NCBI RefSeq assembly: GCF_023715345.1
Contig: NZ_JAMBNY010000002.1
Location: forward strand, 1-64,000
Reading direction: 5' to 3'
DNA from: Paenibacillus camelliae
GTDB lineage: Bacteria > Bacillota > Bacilli > Paenibacillales > Paenibacillaceae
DNA length: 64,000 nt
Shown: one piece after another, positions 28,426 through 35,737 of the stretch
Position numbering within the stretch: the stretch's first letter is position 1
Layout: each line of letters opens with the position of its first letter
The notes under the pieces: model-generated
Told to the model about the DNA's origin: nothing
What the model saw: only the letters and a program-made list of their open reading frames with translations
The model's database searches: none
Program-made: the position numbers and the translations under genes

Positions 28426-28965
28426 TTAAAACAATTCGTCATCGTCATCGACTGGTGGGTCTGAGAAAGGCAAATGTTGACCTTCTCCATCCACTTGTTC
28501 ATCCTCAGCTTGTTTCTCTTCTTTTTGCTGCTCATCATCATCATCATCTTCTACATCCTCATCAATGTACTCTTCGATCGTTGTTTGATTCTCATCGACT
28601 TCGACCGTTCCATCAGCATGAATCTTGCCTTTCAAACCTTCGCGGAATTCTTCAATATCCATATCAGATTGTGTGATGCTCAACGCTACTGCCTGTCCAG
28701 TGAAGCTAAAGTATTCGAATGAATGCTTGTTGCTCTTTCCAGGATTAACAACAAACTCTAGCACTGTACGCTTAGCATCTTTAGAGTTTTTCTTGAACTC
28801 AGCTGTAAGTGATTCAAGCCCTTGTACACTGATCTCGACCACTTCTCCGACTAATCCGTTAAGCTCAACCTCGTTGTCGATACTGCCAGTTACATAGAAT
28901 TGCAGAAGCTCCTTTTTGCTATCTCGTGTCATTTTGTTAAAATGAGTGCTTAATTTGATTTCCAT
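28426..28965 (-). CDS. Phage protein with SSB-like acidic C-terminal tip
   Basis: 179 residues. The first 110 look like a beta-rich domain (LLQFYVTGSIDNEVELNG; VEISVQGLESLTAEF), then comes a 60-residue tail of mainly Asp and Glu ending DDDDELF. That ending resembles the acidic tip of single-stranded DNA-binding proteins. A ssDNA-binding role beside phage replication genes is inferred, not shown. Start 28965 (AAAAGGAG upstream). Confidence 0.6.
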   Translation of the reverse strand: MEIKLSTHFNKMTRDSKKELLQFYVTGSIDNEVELNGLVGEVVEISVQGLESLTAEFKKNSKDAKRTVLEFVVNPGKSNKHSFEYFSFTGQAVALSITQSDMDIEEFREGLKGKIHADGTVEVDENQTTIEEYIDEDVEDDDDDEQQKEEKQAEDEQVDGEGQHLPFSDPPVDDDDELF

Positions 28966-28989
28966 ATATATCAATCTCCTTTTAATGGT

Positions 28990-29145
28990 TTATGAATTGA
29001 TTAAATACACCAGTGTGATGATGCAAGCCGCTGTAATGAATGCCATCGTGTTGGAAACTCTTTTGTTCTTATCACCTGTAGCTGCTGCAGTGAGTAATGC
29101 AATGATCATGATGAATGCGATAACGATAAAACCTGCAATCTTCAT
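28990..29145 (-). CDS. Small two-TM phage membrane protein (51 aa)
   Basis: 51 residues with two hydrophobic stretches (IAGFIVIAFIMIIALLTAAA; MAFITAACIITLVYLI) separated by GDKNKRVSN. GGGGATAAGG lies before the ATG, and the start overlaps the upstream stop as ATGA. The frame is short but well supported by coupling and composition. Confidence 0.65.
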   Translation of the reverse strand: MKIAGFIVIAFIMIIALLTAAATGDKNKRVSNTMAFITAACIITLVYLINS

Positions 29146-29630
29146 GTCCTTATCCCCTCTCTGAGCTTCCGCTTTTCAATGCCAGCGTTTAGCTCGATCT
29201 TGGTCATACCCAGTTGCTTAGCGATCTTACTGCGCGATAGAGTTGGATTCGCTCTAATGTAATGCCATTGCGCATCGGTCAACTCTGTTGTCGTTATCGA
29301 TTCAAGAAGCTCATCATTTTTCGGTGCATCTGAATCTGAATCATCGTTTTTGACTGCCACTTTCGCCGCTCTAGCCATCGCGGTTTCTCGCTTGAATGTT
29401 TCTCTCAGCTCATCAAACGAAACACTAGGATTGATGTAATATTTCATGCGTGAGCCTTTGACTTCTTTGCCAATAATCAAGTCCACGCTTTTCAAGAAAA
29501 TTAAGTATTTCATCAACGTGTTAATGTTGATCTTCAGCTTCTCGTTAATCTCAATGCACGTAATGCCTTTGCCGTGATTTTGAATGACTTCGTATATTCT
29601 CTTGTGTGTATTAGACAAGTTCATGCTCAT
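29142..29630 (-). CDS. Phage winged-helix DNA-binding protein
   Basis: 162 residues. N-terminal winged helix (HKRIYEVIQNHGKGITCIEI; INTLMKYLIFLKSVDLI) and a second helix-turn-helix near the C terminus (LSRSKIAKQLGMTKIELN). Probably a phage regulator. Start 29630 (GAGGTGATAAAC). A LexA-box-like site lies 20 bases upstream. Confidence 0.65.
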   Translation of the reverse strand: MSMNLSNTHKRIYEVIQNHGKGITCIEINEKLKININTLMKYLIFLKSVDLIIGKEVKGSRMKYYINPSVSFDELRETFKRETAMARAAKVAVKNDDSDSDAPKNDELLESITTTELTDAQWHYIRANPTLSRSKIAKQLGMTKIELNAGIEKRKLREGIRT

Positions 29631-29649
29631 GTTTATCACCTCACTTCCA

Positions 29650-29663
29650 CGCACGTATGTTCG
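29650..29663. promoter_or_regulatory. LexA-box-like site before the winged-helix gene
   Basis: Minus strand CGAACATACGTGCG: the left half and centre match the LexA consensus, the right half is degenerate. Located 20 bases upstream of the start at 29630 and preceded by TGCACCC, as also seen at 36353. Confidence 0.5.
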
Positions 29664-29704
29664 GTTTATAGGGTGCAAAGGGCCGCTTCACACCCTATAT
29701 GTGG

Positions 29705-30055
29705 TTATTTCTCAATCTTCATTCTTGCTGGGATATCCATCATTTCTGGCTTTTTCACTTCCATATGCATCGCGCAATGTAGGTTCCAAAACGCGGCTGC
29801 TAAGTGATCTTCAGCATTGTCACCATCGAGGTATTGAAAGATATGCCGTAAAGAGCTTGTAATAAACTCTGATACTGGCATGCCCTTCTCCCAATTGCGG
29901 CAATCACCATATTTGATATGGCCGTATTCGAGCCTCTTAGCTAATCGATCAATAGCTACTGGAGAGATAGCAGCATACATCCCTTTGCCTGGTGGTCGAT
30001 CTCGTAAGGCGCCAGTCTCGAATTGTTTGAATGGTTCTTTAGCTTGTTTTGTCAT
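29705..30055 (-). CDS. dATP/dGTP diphosphohydrolase-type protein (DUF5664-like)
   Basis: 116 residues. FETGALRDRPPGKGMYAAIS, RLEYGHIKYGDCRNWEKGMP, SSLRHIFQYLDGD and EDHLAAAFWNLHCAMHM match the phage dATP/dGTP pyrophosphohydrolase N-terminal family. Members alter the nucleotide pool. Its neighbour is a DNA methyltransferase. Start 30055 (AAAGGAG). Confidence 0.75.
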   Translation of the reverse strand: MTKQAKEPFKQFETGALRDRPPGKGMYAAISPVAIDRLAKRLEYGHIKYGDCRNWEKGMPVSEFITSSLRHIFQYLDGDNAEDHLAAAFWNLHCAMHMEVKKPEMMDIPARMKIEK

Positions 30056-30068
30056 TGTTAGCTCCTTT

Positions 30069-31826
30069 CTATATCGATAACTGCAACTGTCCATGCTCTG
30101 GTGCTTTGTATCTCTCAAAAGCGACTACTTTTCCATTGCCTACACAATGCTCCGGTAAATTAGCCTCTGTAAGTACTTCTGCTAAGTCAGGACATACACT
30201 ATTTCCGCAACGTGCCACTTGATCTGATTTTGTAACGGGCTTGCCATTGACTTGGTACCCATTGATGATGTAATTACTTGGAAAGCCTTGTGCAGCGTAC
30301 AATTCATGTGGCTCTAGCATCCTCATTCCAATGTCTACTATTTGATAATCAACACCCTCAATCGTGACAAGGCCGAATCGATCTTTGGTTACCACTGTTT
30401 GAAGCGGATCATTAAGTGATTGACCAACGCTGCTGCCATAATAGGCAATCAGGAACGCTCTTACCTCTGCGTGATGTGCGCCACTAGCCGTTATCGTGCT
30501 GATTGGTTGCCGCATGTCTTGGCCTATCATGTTGTTGCGCATCGTCATCAAATGACTGGTTACAAGAGCGAATCTATTGCTTGTGTCTTGCGTTAACACA
30601 GGATCGTTTAAGGACTGACCTCTTACTCCATTTGCGGTCGTTTCCGTATGATATTGAGCGAGAAACGCTGCAACCATCCCCATTGCATGTGCAGCTCCTG
30701 CAGGTCGCTTTGATCCTTGACCAGATGTAATGGTATGCAAAGGCTCATTAAGTGAATGTCCCGTTGCTCCTGTACGAAACTTAGTAATATGTGGCACTAC
30801 AAGCATGTGATGATTGCCTGTCGTAACAGTTCTTAATGGCTCGTCAACTTTGCTTCCCGGGTGGCCTGATGTGTTTACACCCAAAACAGGAGTTACTAGC
30901 AAGTGTTCGGCTTTAGTTGTTATCGTTGTGAGTGGGTCATCAATGCTGTATTGTAGCCTATCTCCACCAAAGCCAGTTTGACCAATTCGGACTATAAACG
31001 GATTAGGATCATTGACCACAAATTTCATAATCCCTCTAGCAATTCTGCGTTTCGTGTTGTCGGCCAGCTCCTTCTTCCGCTCAAAGATGCTAGGGCAAGG
31101 GATTGACCAATCAATAATGTCTGCAGCTGTTTTGTAAGGGAGTAAGCCACTACCCTCTGGACCGTGTGTTGGCTCAGGAAAAACAATCGGTTTACCATCG
31201 CATCGAGCTAATAGAAACAGCCGTTTACGGATGGTAGGAGCTCCATAATCACAAGCTCGAAGTTCTTTCCATTCAACCTGGTATCCGAGACGCTTAAGAG
31301 CGTTGACGAAACTATTGAACGTTCTTCCCTTTTGTGCCGGATCAGGGTAATAATCACCTTTTTCATCTTTCTTCAGAGGACCCCATGTCTGAAACTCTTC
31401 AACATTCTCTAGCATGATAACTCTCGGCCTAACCGTAGCCGCATAACGTACCGCTACCCAAGCTAATCCTCTTATGGTTTTGTCAACAGGTTTAGATCCC
31501 TTAGCTTTACTGAAGTGTTTGCAATCTGGACTGAACCAAGCTAATCCTACTGGCCTACCAGCTGCTACCACTACCGGGTCCACATCCCAGACTGATTCGC
31601 ACCAGTGACGAGTTTCAGGATGATTAGCTTCGTGCATCGCGATAGCTGCCGGATCATGATTAATTGCTTCTTCAACACTGCGGCCAATCGCTAGTTCAAT
31701 TCCTGTACTCGCGCCCCCACCACCAGCGAAGTTGTCCACGAATATTTCTTCAGGTGAGTAATTTGATTTAATTAGGCGGCCTCTGTATTTACGCTCGAAC
31801 TTTCGCTGTGATCTTCTGCTCAGCAA
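30069..31826 (-). CDS. Phage DNA (cytosine-5-)-methyltransferase with tandem-repeat target domain
   Basis: 585 residues. Motif I FAGGGGASTG (33-42), catalytic Cys102 in FSPDCKHFSKAKG, ENV at 140-142 and C-terminal motif GFPSNYI / CGNSV are present. Between about 290 and 490 are six repeats built around (D/E/Q)P-x-x-T, which form the target-recognition region. Probably protects phage DNA from restriction. TTG start with AGAGG seven bases upstream; a LexA-like box is 22 bases before it. Confidence 0.88.
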   Translation of the reverse strand: MLSRRSQRKFERKYRGRLIKSNYSPEEIFVDNFAGGGGASTGIELAIGRSVEEAINHDPAAIAMHEANHPETRHWCESVWDVDPVVVAAGRPVGLAWFSPDCKHFSKAKGSKPVDKTIRGLAWVAVRYAATVRPRVIMLENVEEFQTWGPLKKDEKGDYYPDPAQKGRTFNSFVNALKRLGYQVEWKELRACDYGAPTIRKRLFLLARCDGKPIVFPEPTHGPEGSGLLPYKTAADIIDWSIPCPSIFERKKELADNTKRRIARGIMKFVVNDPNPFIVRIGQTGFGGDRLQYSIDDPLTTITTKAEHLLVTPVLGVNTSGHPGSKVDEPLRTVTTGNHHMLVVPHITKFRTGATGHSLNEPLHTITSGQGSKRPAGAAHAMGMVAAFLAQYHTETTANGVRGQSLNDPVLTQDTSNRFALVTSHLMTMRNNMIGQDMRQPISTITASGAHHAEVRAFLIAYYGSSVGQSLNDPLQTVVTKDRFGLVTIEGVDYQIVDIGMRMLEPHELYAAQGFPSNYIINGYQVNGKPVTKSDQVARCGNSVCPDLAEVLTEANLPEHCVGNGKVVAFERYKAPEHGQLQLSI

Positions 31827-31847
31827 TTACCATCCTCTCCCTTCTCA

Positions 31848-31861
31848 AGTACATATGTTCG
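31848..31861. promoter_or_regulatory. LexA-box-like site before the methyltransferase gene
   Basis: Minus strand CGAACATATGTACT: nine-base left half and centre perfect, two mismatches in the right half. 22 bases upstream of the TTG start. Confidence 0.5.
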
Positions 31862-31875
31862 GTCTAAAAACCGCA

Positions 31876-32382
31876 CTAAAACGGACACTCCTCTGCCGCC
31901 TTACGTTGTCGTTCAATCTCAGTTGCTATAAGCGGCTCCGGTGCATACTTCTCTTTCCAATCATCAGGCTTTACGATCTTGCCTTGAGCATTCCGCAGCA
32001 CCTTGCCATTCTCACCAATCTTGCCCATGTTTGCTGCCATAACGACTCGTGGGAATTGCTCAGGCTCCAAGCCCATGTATGTGAATGTGCCTACTGTGAA
32101 CACCATGAGGTCAGTTAACGCATCTACCTGGTCCTCAATGGTTTCTGCTCGTAGCAGTTCCGCGATTTCCTCAAGCATCCAACTAACGCGTTTCAACATT
32201 AGGTTATCGTTATCACTTGATGTGTAGATTTTCAGAGCTTTGGACAAATTATCGGCTAGAAAAGAAGCGTTTTTCGCTTCATTATCCACTGGCAGCATCG
32301 TAGGCATTACTGGCATCGGTTCATCTGCAGCATCATGGAACTTACAAATGTCATAGTAAAAATCATTTATTGAATAACTCAT
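31876..32382 (-). CDS. MazG-like nucleotide pyrophosphohydrolase
   Basis: 168 residues. The all-helical MazG/PRA-PH signature is seen in MLEEIAELLRAETIEDQVDA and LTDLMVFTVGTFTYMG; the C terminus (GKVLRNAQGKIVKPDDW) is typical of phage and bacterial members. Hydrolyses (d)NTPs to monophosphates in the family; specific substrate unknown. Start 32382 overlaps the preceding stop (ATGA) with AAGGAGG upstream. Confidence 0.75.
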   Translation of the reverse strand: MSYSINDFYYDICKFHDAADEPMPVMPTMLPVDNEAKNASFLADNLSKALKIYTSSDNDNLMLKRVSWMLEEIAELLRAETIEDQVDALTDLMVFTVGTFTYMGLEPEQFPRVVMAANMGKIGENGKVLRNAQGKIVKPDDWKEKYAPEPLIATEIERQRKAAEECPF

Positions 32383-32627
32383 TTGCTTACTTCCTCCTTC
32401 TTTTTCATCATCACTACCCACTTATCGAACAACTCAGCTCCAACGTATTTGGTGCTCCTATACTTCGAGTTCCGTGTGACGTAATTTTTATTCAATGTAC
32501 TTGATGATTGCGGCTCTCCTACGACTTCATAACCTCGCTTTTCAAGGTCCCTGATCGCCTTATCAAGCTCATGCTTGTTCGACCTTTCAAGCTTAACCAT
32601 TCCTTTTTTCGTTCTCCAGCCGCTCAT
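32379..32627 (-). CDS. Small basic phage protein (82 aa)
   Basis: 82 residues, Lys/Arg-rich (ELDKAIRDLEKRGYEVVGEP), with no known domain. Overlaps both neighbours by 4 bases, so it is part of a tightly coupled operon. Confidence 0.6.
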   Translation of the reverse strand: MSGWRTKKGMVKLERSNKHELDKAIRDLEKRGYEVVGEPQSSSTLNKNYVTRNSKYRSTKYVGAELFDKWVVMMKKKEEVSK

Positions 32628-32794
32628 CGTCTTACACCTGCATGCTTATCGACTCGACCACTGATGCGCTGCTGCTTGCGTTTGTTCAGCTCAGCTAATG
32701 CGTATGCTTTATCCCACGTTGTAGCTAGTGGATCGTCATAAACGATTGTTCGCAGCTCCATGTTGGTTGCCTTTCGATAGTTGATTTGAGACAT
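32624..32794 (-). CDS. Small phage protein (56 aa)
   Basis: 56 residues starting MSQINYRKATNMELRTIV and ending in a basic tail. ATGAGGTG ribosome binding site 6 bases before ATG; 4-base overlap with the next gene. A LexA box identical to the host yneA operator lies 18 bases upstream of the start. Confidence 0.6.
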   Translation of the reverse strand: MSQINYRKATNMELRTIVYDDPLATTWDKAYALAELNKRKQQRISGRVDKHAGVRR

Positions 32795-32811
32795 GTTTAC
32801 ACCTCATTTCA

Positions 32812-32825
32812 GAAACATATGTTCG
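32812..32825. promoter_or_regulatory. Perfect LexA box in the phage early operon
   Basis: Minus strand CGAACATATGTTTC, identical in all 14 bases to the operator in the host yneA promoter (1280-1293) and a full match to the consensus CGAACRNRYGTTYC. 18 bases upstream of the start at 32794. Confidence 0.8.
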
Positions 32826-32849
32826 GTTTTGTAGGTAAAAAATATATGG

Positions 32850-33386
32850 CTATTTATCCTTTTTCTCCAGTTTCTTGAGCTCCAAATACTTTTCATGAGT
32901 GATAAAGCCGCCGAACTTTTGAACATGCTTCATAACCTTCAAGGATCCATACTCAGGATATCGATGTTCAAACATTTTGCGCTTGAGAGGAAACTTTTGA
33001 TCTTCCATGCCTTTGATATCCACTACAAATTGCCTGCCATCGTCATAGATCACTTTGAAGTCAGGAATGTATGTGATAGCTTGATTCTTCTTGCCATCGG
33101 ATGTCGTAAAGGCTTCTAGTAGTACAAACTTCGGCTGCATTTCAACGGTGATCTTTCCCTTTTTTATGAGCGGCAATAGCTTTGACATGTAATACAATCC
33201 CTCATGGTATGAATCAAATAAATAGAACTCGTAACCTTCCATTTTGGATTGCTTAAGTCGCTTATACTCGTTAGCATCAATCTTTTGAAGCTGCTCACTG
33301 TCGATGTAAAAGACTGCTTTGGTCGCGTTGTACTTGTGCTTCTTGGGTTGCTGTTCCTCCGTCTGCTGTACCGCTTTCCTGCGCAA
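32850..33386 (-). CDS. DUF1064 phage nuclease-like protein
   Basis: 178 residues. The C-terminal region ITYIPDFKVIYDDGRQFVVDIKGM has the PD...(D/E)-x-K pattern of the PD-(D/E)XK fold typical of DUF1064; members are thought to process recombination intermediates or be Rec-like nucleases. A TTG start at 33386 is chosen: AAGGAGG lies nine bases upstream, both inside the preceding gene. An upstream ATG at 33428 lacks a site. Confidence 0.7.
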   Translation of the reverse strand: MRRKAVQQTEEQQPKKHKYNATKAVFYIDSEQLQKIDANEYKRLKQSKMEGYEFYLFDSYHEGLYYMSKLLPLIKKGKITVEMQPKFVLLEAFTTSDGKKNQAITYIPDFKVIYDDGRQFVVDIKGMEDQKFPLKRKMFEHRYPEYGSLKVMKHVQKFGGFITHEKYLELKKLEKKDK

Positions 33387-33606
33387 CGTTCTCAACCTCC
33401 TTATCCAGTATCTTGATCGCTCGTACACCTACAATTTTGATGTAGCCCCTTGCTTCTAGGCGCTGTAAGTGTCCGTGTACCGTTGATACACTCTGCAAAC
33501 CTACCATTTCAGCTAGCTCGCGATTAGTAGGGGCAAAGCCATTAGCTGCGATATGTGCCTTAAGCTTTCTGAGCACTAGCTTCTGCTTGTCGCTGAGTTT
33601 TTGCAT
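33295..33606 (-). CDS. LexA DNA-binding-domain protein lacking the protease domain
   Basis: 103 residues. Residues 1-68 align with the host LexA N terminus (KLS-KQ...NRELAEMVGL...STVHGHL-RLE--GYI...RAIKIL), and the recognition heptapeptide STVHGHL sits at 41-47 in both. The remaining 35 residues are low-complexity Gln/Ser/Ala-rich; there is no Ala-Gly cleavage site and no Ser/Lys dyad. It should bind LexA boxes but not be cleaved on RecA activation. It lacks LexA's dimerisation domain, so DNA binding may be weak alone. TAAGGAGGAACAGC before ATG. Confidence 0.85.
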   Translation of the reverse strand: MQKLSDKQKLVLRKLKAHIAANGFAPTNRELAEMVGLQSVSTVHGHLQRLEARGYIKIVGVRAIKILDKEVENVAQESGTADGGTATQEAQVQRDQSSLLHRQ

Positions 33607-33621
33607 GCTGTTCCTCCTTAA

Positions 33622-33744
33622 TCAGTCTTGATGTTCAAAAACAATAGAATTAGAGCCGTCCAAAACGAATGAAAGATAATCATTTCTGCGATAATCATCG
33701 CGAAGATACCAAGAATAAAAAACTGCTGGTACGATGTTCTTCAC
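33622..33744 (-). CDS. Possible small phage protein (40 aa), frame uncertain
   Basis: A GTG at 33744 overlaps the upstream stop (GTGA) and opens 40 codons (MKNIVPAVFYSWYLRDDYRR...). Another frame through the same DNA gives a hydrophobic peptide (FILGIFAMIIAEMIIFH) but lacks a good start. One of them may be expressed; I cannot decide. Confidence 0.3.
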   Translation of the reverse strand: MKNIVPAVFYSWYLRDDYRRNDYLSFVLDGSNSIVFEHQD

Positions 33745-34115
33745 AGCCCCATCACCGCCAATAGAGCAGCTTTTATGATGGCCTCTTGTGCTGTTTTACC
33801 GACACCTGCAGGAGATAAGCCGAGTTCATTAAAGTCAGCTATCCATTCATTTGTTTCACTATCCCTTTCAAGTGCTAGAGTCCATCTTTCATCTTCATGC
33901 ATCTTCCCCACTACTTCCCATGCTGCGGCTATGTCCGTTGAGTATCGAGGAATCTTCGCCCATTCCTGTACACTGCTGCTTGTCGTTCCGTATATTAAAT
34001 ACCAGTTAGGACGATCTTTGCTCGTTGTCTTACGCAACACATATTTGACGATCAGATTATCCAGCTCTCTCCCTGCTGGCATGCTCAGTATCTGCTCTCT
34101 TGTTAGTTCATTCAT
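33741..34115 (-). CDS. Phage ABA-sandwich domain protein
   Basis: 124 residues. MPAGRELDNLIVKYVL at the N terminus, IPRYSTDIAAAWEVVGKM in the middle and EAIIKAALLAVMG at the end match the phage ABA-sandwich family. Function unknown; common in Firmicute phage early regions. Confidence 0.75.
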   Translation of the reverse strand: MNELTREQILSMPAGRELDNLIVKYVLRKTTSKDRPNWYLIYGTTSSSVQEWAKIPRYSTDIAAAWEVVGKMHEDERWTLALERDSETNEWIADFNELGLSPAGVGKTAQEAIIKAALLAVMGL

Positions 34116-34118
34116 CCT

Positions 34119-34502
34119 TTACCCCTCCAATAGCTCTGGATTGTCAGTTTGGTTGGCCAACTTAACCAATCCCTCAGCTCGTAGCTTATCGAGCACCCAT
34201 GTACCATGTTTCGATTTAACTCTGAAAGCTCCATCGTCAAAGACTATGACACCGATCCACTTAGCTGTGATATGTTGCACTATATCTCCTGTAAAGAGCT
34301 TTGTGCCGTCTTTAAGGTTGACGGTGCTGTATTGCCCTACTGTGGCTGGATCTACAAGATACCAAGTCGTGTCATGCATGCCAAAGTCGTACTTAATACG
34401 TTTGCCAAGATAAACTTCTCCATCGTCATTACAAAGCATTGAATCACTAATTACCCACTCGACATTATCCAATCGCTTACCACGAAACTTATAATCACGC
34501 AT
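34119..34502 (-). CDS. YopX-family phage protein
   Basis: 127 residues. Start MRDYKFRGKRLD and internal VGQYSTVNLKDGTKLFTGDI are YopX hallmarks. Function unknown; typical of SPbeta-like and other phage early operons. Overlaps the upstream gene by 8 bases. Confidence 0.8.
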   Translation of the reverse strand: MRDYKFRGKRLDNVEWVISDSMLCNDDGEVYLGKRIKYDFGMHDTTWYLVDPATVGQYSTVNLKDGTKLFTGDIVQHITAKWIGVIVFDDGAFRVKSKHGTWVLDKLRAEGLVKLANQTDNPELLEG

Positions 34503-34734
34503 TTGCTTTCACCTCACGCAAGAATTGACTAATAATACCGTTGTGCTTGTCCTCGTAGCTCAAATGTTCTTCGCTTCTCGTTGTGTAATAAAACACAGCC
34601 ACGCGTTTTCCTTTCCTTGCCCTCACAACTTCAAAACTCATTGAATTGGCTTTTTCTAGCTTCCAGCCATCTTTCACAAGCCAATCTTTGAATTTGTCGA
34701 GATGCTTCACATGCAGTCTATTACGTATTGCCAT
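34495..34734 (-). CDS. Phage hypothetical protein (79 aa)
   Basis: 79 residues, basic, with LDKFKDWLVKDGWKLEKAN and RKGKRVAVFYYTTRSEEH. No family recognised. Starts 14 bases inside the preceding gene. Confidence 0.6.
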   Translation of the reverse strand: MAIRNRLHVKHLDKFKDWLVKDGWKLEKANSMSFEVVRARKGKRVAVFYYTTRSEEHLSYEDKHNGIISQFLREVKANA

Positions 34735-35071
34735 TCCCTTTCACCTCGCTTAATGTTTGTTGGGCTAAAGAAATCATGTAGATCGACATATTTTCAGATG
34801 TCGAGAACATAGACATTGTGCATCCTTCAATTCTCTCTAAGCATTCTACTAGCTTTTGATTGGCTGCCAGCAGCTGGTTATGGTCTGCTTTCCATTGCTC
34901 TGCTAGCTTTGTTCCGTTTTCAGCTAGTGCTTTGTATTGATCGCGTTCGGTTTGTGCTTGCTCTAGTCGATGAAGTAATTCAATTCCATCTGCAACAGTT
35001 AATACAACAGCGTTAGCATCTGTGATATTGTTCCTTAACTTCGTTTCAATCTCTTGCAGCTTGTCACTCAC
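34721..35071 (-). CDS. Phage coiled-coil protein (116 aa)
   Basis: 116 residues, mostly heptad-like helix (LHRLEQAQTERDQYKALAEN; LAANQKLVECLERIEG). GTG start at 35071 inside a repeated stop-start cassette: GTGAGTGA provides start GTG and the upstream stop TGA. No function assigned. Confidence 0.6.
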   Translation of the reverse strand: MSDKLQEIETKLRNNITDANAVVLTVADGIELLHRLEQAQTERDQYKALAENGTKLAEQWKADHNQLLAANQKLVECLERIEGCTMSMFSTSENMSIYMISLAQQTLSEVKGNGNT

Positions 35072-35261
35072 TAGATTCACCTACCTCGTAGTAAGCGTTA
35101 ATGTTCTCCCAAACCCACTCATTGAACGCTTCTTGCAATTCTTTCTCTAACTCTTCACCTTCTAAATTTTCATCAATGCCGAGTTCGTCAAAAGTCAATG
35201 TTTCTTCACGTTTTGAGCCAACATATCCTGTACTAACGAAAAATGTAACTTGTTTACTCAC
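35064..35261 (-). CDS. Small acidic phage protein (65 aa)
   Basis: 65 residues, MSKQVTFFVSTGYVGSKREE then an acidic helix, ending GESSE. GTG start at 35261 overlaps the preceding stop by 8 bases (GTGAGTAA), with GGAGAG upstream. The ending is shared with two neighbours because of the repeated cassette. Confidence 0.6.
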   Translation of the reverse strand: MSKQVTFFVSTGYVGSKREETLTFDELGIDENLEGEELEKELQEAFNEWVWENINAYYEVGESSE

Positions 35262-35499
35262 TAGATTCACTCTCCTTAATTTGTGCAGCACTGATTGCAA
35301 TTTCGTGCGTTATCGTTCCTTCTGTACCTTCTGGCAACCATTCCTCGCACGAATCGTTAGGTCCTGAATTTATCCATCCTTCTTGATGCATCTGACCGTA
35401 TTTCCAACAACCGCCACCGATTAACCAATGACCGCAAGACCAGCATGTTTCGCCTTTGGAGTTTTCTGCATCGACCTTATAACCGCTGCGTTCACTCAC
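35254..35499 (-). CDS. Small phage protein with a probable zinc site (81 aa)
   Basis: 81 residues. A CxxC pair (CWSC) and a later Cys pair (GGGCWKYG; NDSCEEW) suggest metal binding. Ends ESESSE. GTG start 35499 overlaps the preceding stop by 8 bases; a longer frame to 35670 is not supported. Confidence 0.6.
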   Translation of the reverse strand: MSERSGYKVDAENSKGETCWSCGHWLIGGGCWKYGQMHQEGWINSGPNDSCEEWLPEGTEGTITHEIAISAAQIKESESSE

Positions 35500-35737
35500 T
35501 AGACTCACTCTCCTCTTCATCCCAATTAGCCAGCACAACATTAAATCCGCACGATTGTAGCAATGTTGTATACCCTTTATGAGAGCTACCGTAAAACGTG
35601 TGAGTGGAGAGATAATGAAATTCGTCACCACTCTTGCCGTGAATCCATCCACTATGTTCTTCGATTTCAAGGTAATGTGTTTCTGACTTACATTCTTTAA
35701 GTTCCTGCCAGTTCTTGACCAGCTGCGGCTCGCTCAT
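35492..35737 (-). CDS. Small phage protein (81 aa)
   Basis: 81 residues, starts MSEPQLVKNWQELKECKSET and ends EEESESSE. AAGGAGTGAACTAG precedes ATG 35737, the least decayed copy of the four start cassettes. No domain recognised. Confidence 0.6.
   Translation of the reverse strand: MSEPQLVKNWQELKECKSETHYLEIEEHSGWIHGKSGDEFHYLSTHTFYGSSHKGYTTLLQSCGFNVVLANWDEEESESSE

Noticed and set aside
28455..28897. Rightward frames opposite the acidic-tailed protein
   Set aside because: They mirror the Asp/Glu-rich repeats (His and Leu runs) and have no ribosome sites.
29705..30055. Diaminopurine (Z) genome pathway
   Set aside because: Only the dATP/dGTP hydrolase-type protein is present; no PurZ gene is visible in the window.
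31518..31524. Methyltransferase inactive because PPC motif is changed
   Set aside because: The catalytic Cys is kept in SPDC, a variant I recall from other phage C5-methyltransferases, and other motifs are intact.
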